A stretch of DNA of 14,070 nt from Deltaproteobacteria bacterium (lineage in GTDB: Bacteria; Desulfobacterota; Desulfarculia; Adiutricales; Adiutricaceae). The notes below the pieces were generated by a model that was given only the letters and a program-made list of their open reading frames with translations, ran no database searches and was not told where the DNA came from. The DNA lies in assembly GCA_031267005.1 (NCBI GenBank), contig JAIRZX010000325.1, positions 1-14,070 of the forward strand. The letters are read 5' to 3'. Numbering within the stretch: the stretch's first letter is position 1; every line of letters starts with the position of its first letter. The translations under genes were made by a program, and so were the position numbers. Of this stretch, positions 12,831 to 14,070 are shown in pieces.

Positions 12831-13747
12831 ACGCAGTACGATTCAAGAACGCCGGACAGCGGGCCGTAATCCCTCTCAGGATGCTTAAGGCGCGAGAGCT
12901 CCACCAGCTTCGCGCACAGTCTGCGGTAGAGCTCCCGGTCGTCCCCGGAAAGCGCATCCAAATGGGCCTTAATCGTGCCGGTGTCCGCCCGCTCGACAGG
13001 TCCGGTGAGCGCCGCCTCGGGCCCCCGGGCGGCGACGGACTGCGCGTTCCTGACCATGAGGGCCCAGAGCCCGGGGAGGGCCCCCCCCAAGCCAAGGGAG
13101 GCGAAGGCGCCCTCTCCCATAAAGGCCAGCGCGACGGCGCAGTTGCTGACCATTGAAGCCGCGCAGTGGTAAAGGGCTTTCCCCGCCTTATCCACCACGC
13201 CGTACTTGACCCTCATGGCGTCGCAGACGGGTCCTAAAACCTCAAGCGCCTCAGGGTCCCCCTCGGCCGCGTAGAGCGCCTCGGAAAGCAGTTCCCAGGA
13301 CTCCAGGCGGTCGGGGACGGCCATGAGGGGATGGAGCGAGGCGGCGTAGGCCCCCTGCGCCCTGGCCCCCTCGAAGATCTCCGATGACAGGAAGCCGCTC
13401 GTGTGGCACACTACCTTGCCCGATGCCCTGCCCTGACCGGATATGGCCTGCCAGACCGGCAAGACGGCGTCATCGGGCACAGTGAGGAAAACCAGATCCG
13501 AGGACGAGACCAGCCCCGCAGCGTCAGGATAGGCTACGGAGCCGGTGAAGCGGGCCGCGTCGTCGGCGGAAGCGAAGGTCCTGGAGGCGTATCCGGACAG
13601 TTCCAGCCCTCTGGCGGCCATGAGCCTGCCCAGGGAAAAGCCGACCTTGCCGGCGCCGATAAAGCCGATCCTGGTCAATAAGGGTGCCTCCCGGGCCCGC
13701 GCGGGCGAGTCCCCCCCCGGACGTTTGGTACGGGTCCTAGATGGCAT
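12827..13747 (-). CDS. Rossmann-like and DUF2520 domain oxidoreductase, candidate ketopantoate reductase
   Basis: 306 residues from ATG 13747, which has AAGGG seven bases upstream. A TTG at 13777 would add ten residues; a TTG at 13678 (GGGAGG eight bases upstream) would start just before the Rossmann fold, and about 283 residues would also fit the family. The N-terminal half carries the dinucleotide-binding RIGFIGAGKVGFSLG, followed by ASRTF and DLVFLTVPDDAV. The C-terminal half has HTSGFLSS, SLHPLM and the helical DUF2520 part with KALYHCAASMVSN. Members are NAD(P)-type oxidoreductases of the 6-phosphogluconate dehydrogenase fold. It precedes panB on the same strand, and no panE is in the window, so reduction of ketopantoate to pantoate is a good guess. 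From memory, the PanG reductases described in Francisella are proteins of this general kind; I cannot verify orthology here. Confidence 0.88.
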   Translation of the reverse strand: MPSRTRTKRPGGDSPARAREAPLLTRIGFIGAGKVGFSLGRLMAARGLELSGYASRTFASADDAARFTGSVAYPDAAGLVSSSDLVFLTVPDDAVLPVWQAISGQGRASGKVVCHTSGFLSSEIFEGARAQGAYAASLHPLMAVPDRLESWELLSEALYAAEGDPEALEVLGPVCDAMRVKYGVVDKAGKALYHCAASMVSNCAVALAFMGEGAFASLGLGGALPGLWALMVRNAQSVAARGPEAALTGPVERADTGTIKAHLDALSGDDRELYRRLCAKLVELSRLKHPERDYGPLSGVLESYCV

Positions 13748-13953
13748 TATGATACCCTTGAGCCCAGGTTTTGGCAAGCGGGGGACTACAGCTCGCTGGC
13801 GTTTAGGAAACCGCGCCGGTTAGAGGTCGTCGGGCGAAGAGGCAGAAGGCAAGGTGGGCTGGCGGAGGAATCAGGTTCATGGCGACCGAAGGTAATACGA
13901 GAAAGAAGGCAGGCAGAATTATTTAAGGCAACAAGCTTGTTGTGTGTTAAGCC
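13748..13953. other. Leader region of the DUF2520 gene, gene-free
   Basis: About 206 bp of mixed composition between the DUF2520 start and the right-hand heptamer array. It contains a perfect 14-bp palindrome CAACAAGCTTGTTG at 13929-13942, a possible dimeric-regulator site or chance HindIII-centred palindrome. The open frame on the minus strand through this region is a by-product of the array. Confidence 0.5.
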
Positions 13954-14070
13954 AAAGGACAAAGGACAAAGGACAAAGGACAAAGGACAAAGGACAAAGG
14001 ACAAAGGACAAAGGACAAAGGACAAAGGACAAAGGACAAAGGACAAAGGACAAAGGACAAAGGACAAAGG
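13954..14070. repeat. Heptanucleotide tandem array (AAAGGAC), at least 16 units, cut by the window end
   Basis: Sixteen perfect AAAGGAC units (13954-14065) plus five bases of a seventeenth run off the right edge without a single mismatch. All three frames of a 7-base repeat read the same 7-residue peptide (VLCPLSF on the minus strand), so the ORF through it is not evidence of a gene. Perfect identity indicates recent expansion. Confidence 0.97.

Noticed and set aside
13786..14067. A 93-codon minus-strand ORF with VLCPLSF repeats
   Set aside because: The repeats follow automatically from the stop-free 7-bp array; there is no recognisable domain or supported start.

Overview
The window looks like chromosomal DNA of a high-GC Gram-negative bacterium. 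The right-hand 10 kb (about 4254-14070) is very GC-rich, uses GC-biased codons and has clear GGAGG-type ribosome binding sites. The left 4 kb has lower and more mixed GC and is occupied by mobile or accessory DNA. The family mix (AAA-ATPase-like/DUF1703 protein, IS66 element, signal-bearing TPR-CHAT protein, UmuD, pan genes with a DUF2520 oxidoreductase) would fit a Desulfobacterota-like or other gut- or symbiosis-associated lineage, but the sequence alone does not settle the taxon.

Layout. (1) 1-713, minus: 5' part of an AAA-ATPase-like (PF09820-type) gene, cut by the window edge. (2) 912-3982: a decayed IS66-family element of the tnpC-only (ISBst12-like) type. It is bounded by a 21-bp inverted repeat with one mismatch, each arm containing a nine-base G or C run. 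It carries a transposase pseudogene (1195-3037) with five frameshifts and two stops, followed by a repetitive charged/proline-rich ORF (3065-3706). (3) 3983-4250: an extremely AT-rich, gene-free island with two inverted repeats. It starts exactly at the right end of the element and stops at the 3' end of the next gene. (4) 4254-8327, minus: a 1357-residue protein with a signal sequence, kinesin-light-chain-like TPRs and a C-terminal CHAT (caspase-like) protease domain with its His/Cys dyad. (5) 8576-9091, minus: umuD without a neighbouring umuC. (6) 9463-13747, minus: panD, panC, panB and a Rossmann/DUF2520 oxidoreductase. In transcription order this is DUF2520, panB, panC, panD.

Functionally, PanB makes ketopantoate, a ketopantoate reductase makes pantoate, PanD makes beta-alanine and PanC joins the last two into pantothenate. 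The window has no panE or ilvC, so the DUF2520 protein is the natural candidate for the missing reductase. panC and panD overlap by one base, while panB and the DUF2520 gene are separated from their neighbours by long repeat-bearing spacers.

The most unusual features are the heptanucleotide tandem arrays: about 31 units of the GGGYTAA type between the DUF2520 gene and panB, and at least 16 AAAGGAC units running off the right edge. There is also a 24-bp tandem duplication across the panB stop codon, the signal-bearing TPR-CHAT protein, and the AT-rich island at the end of the IS66 remnant.
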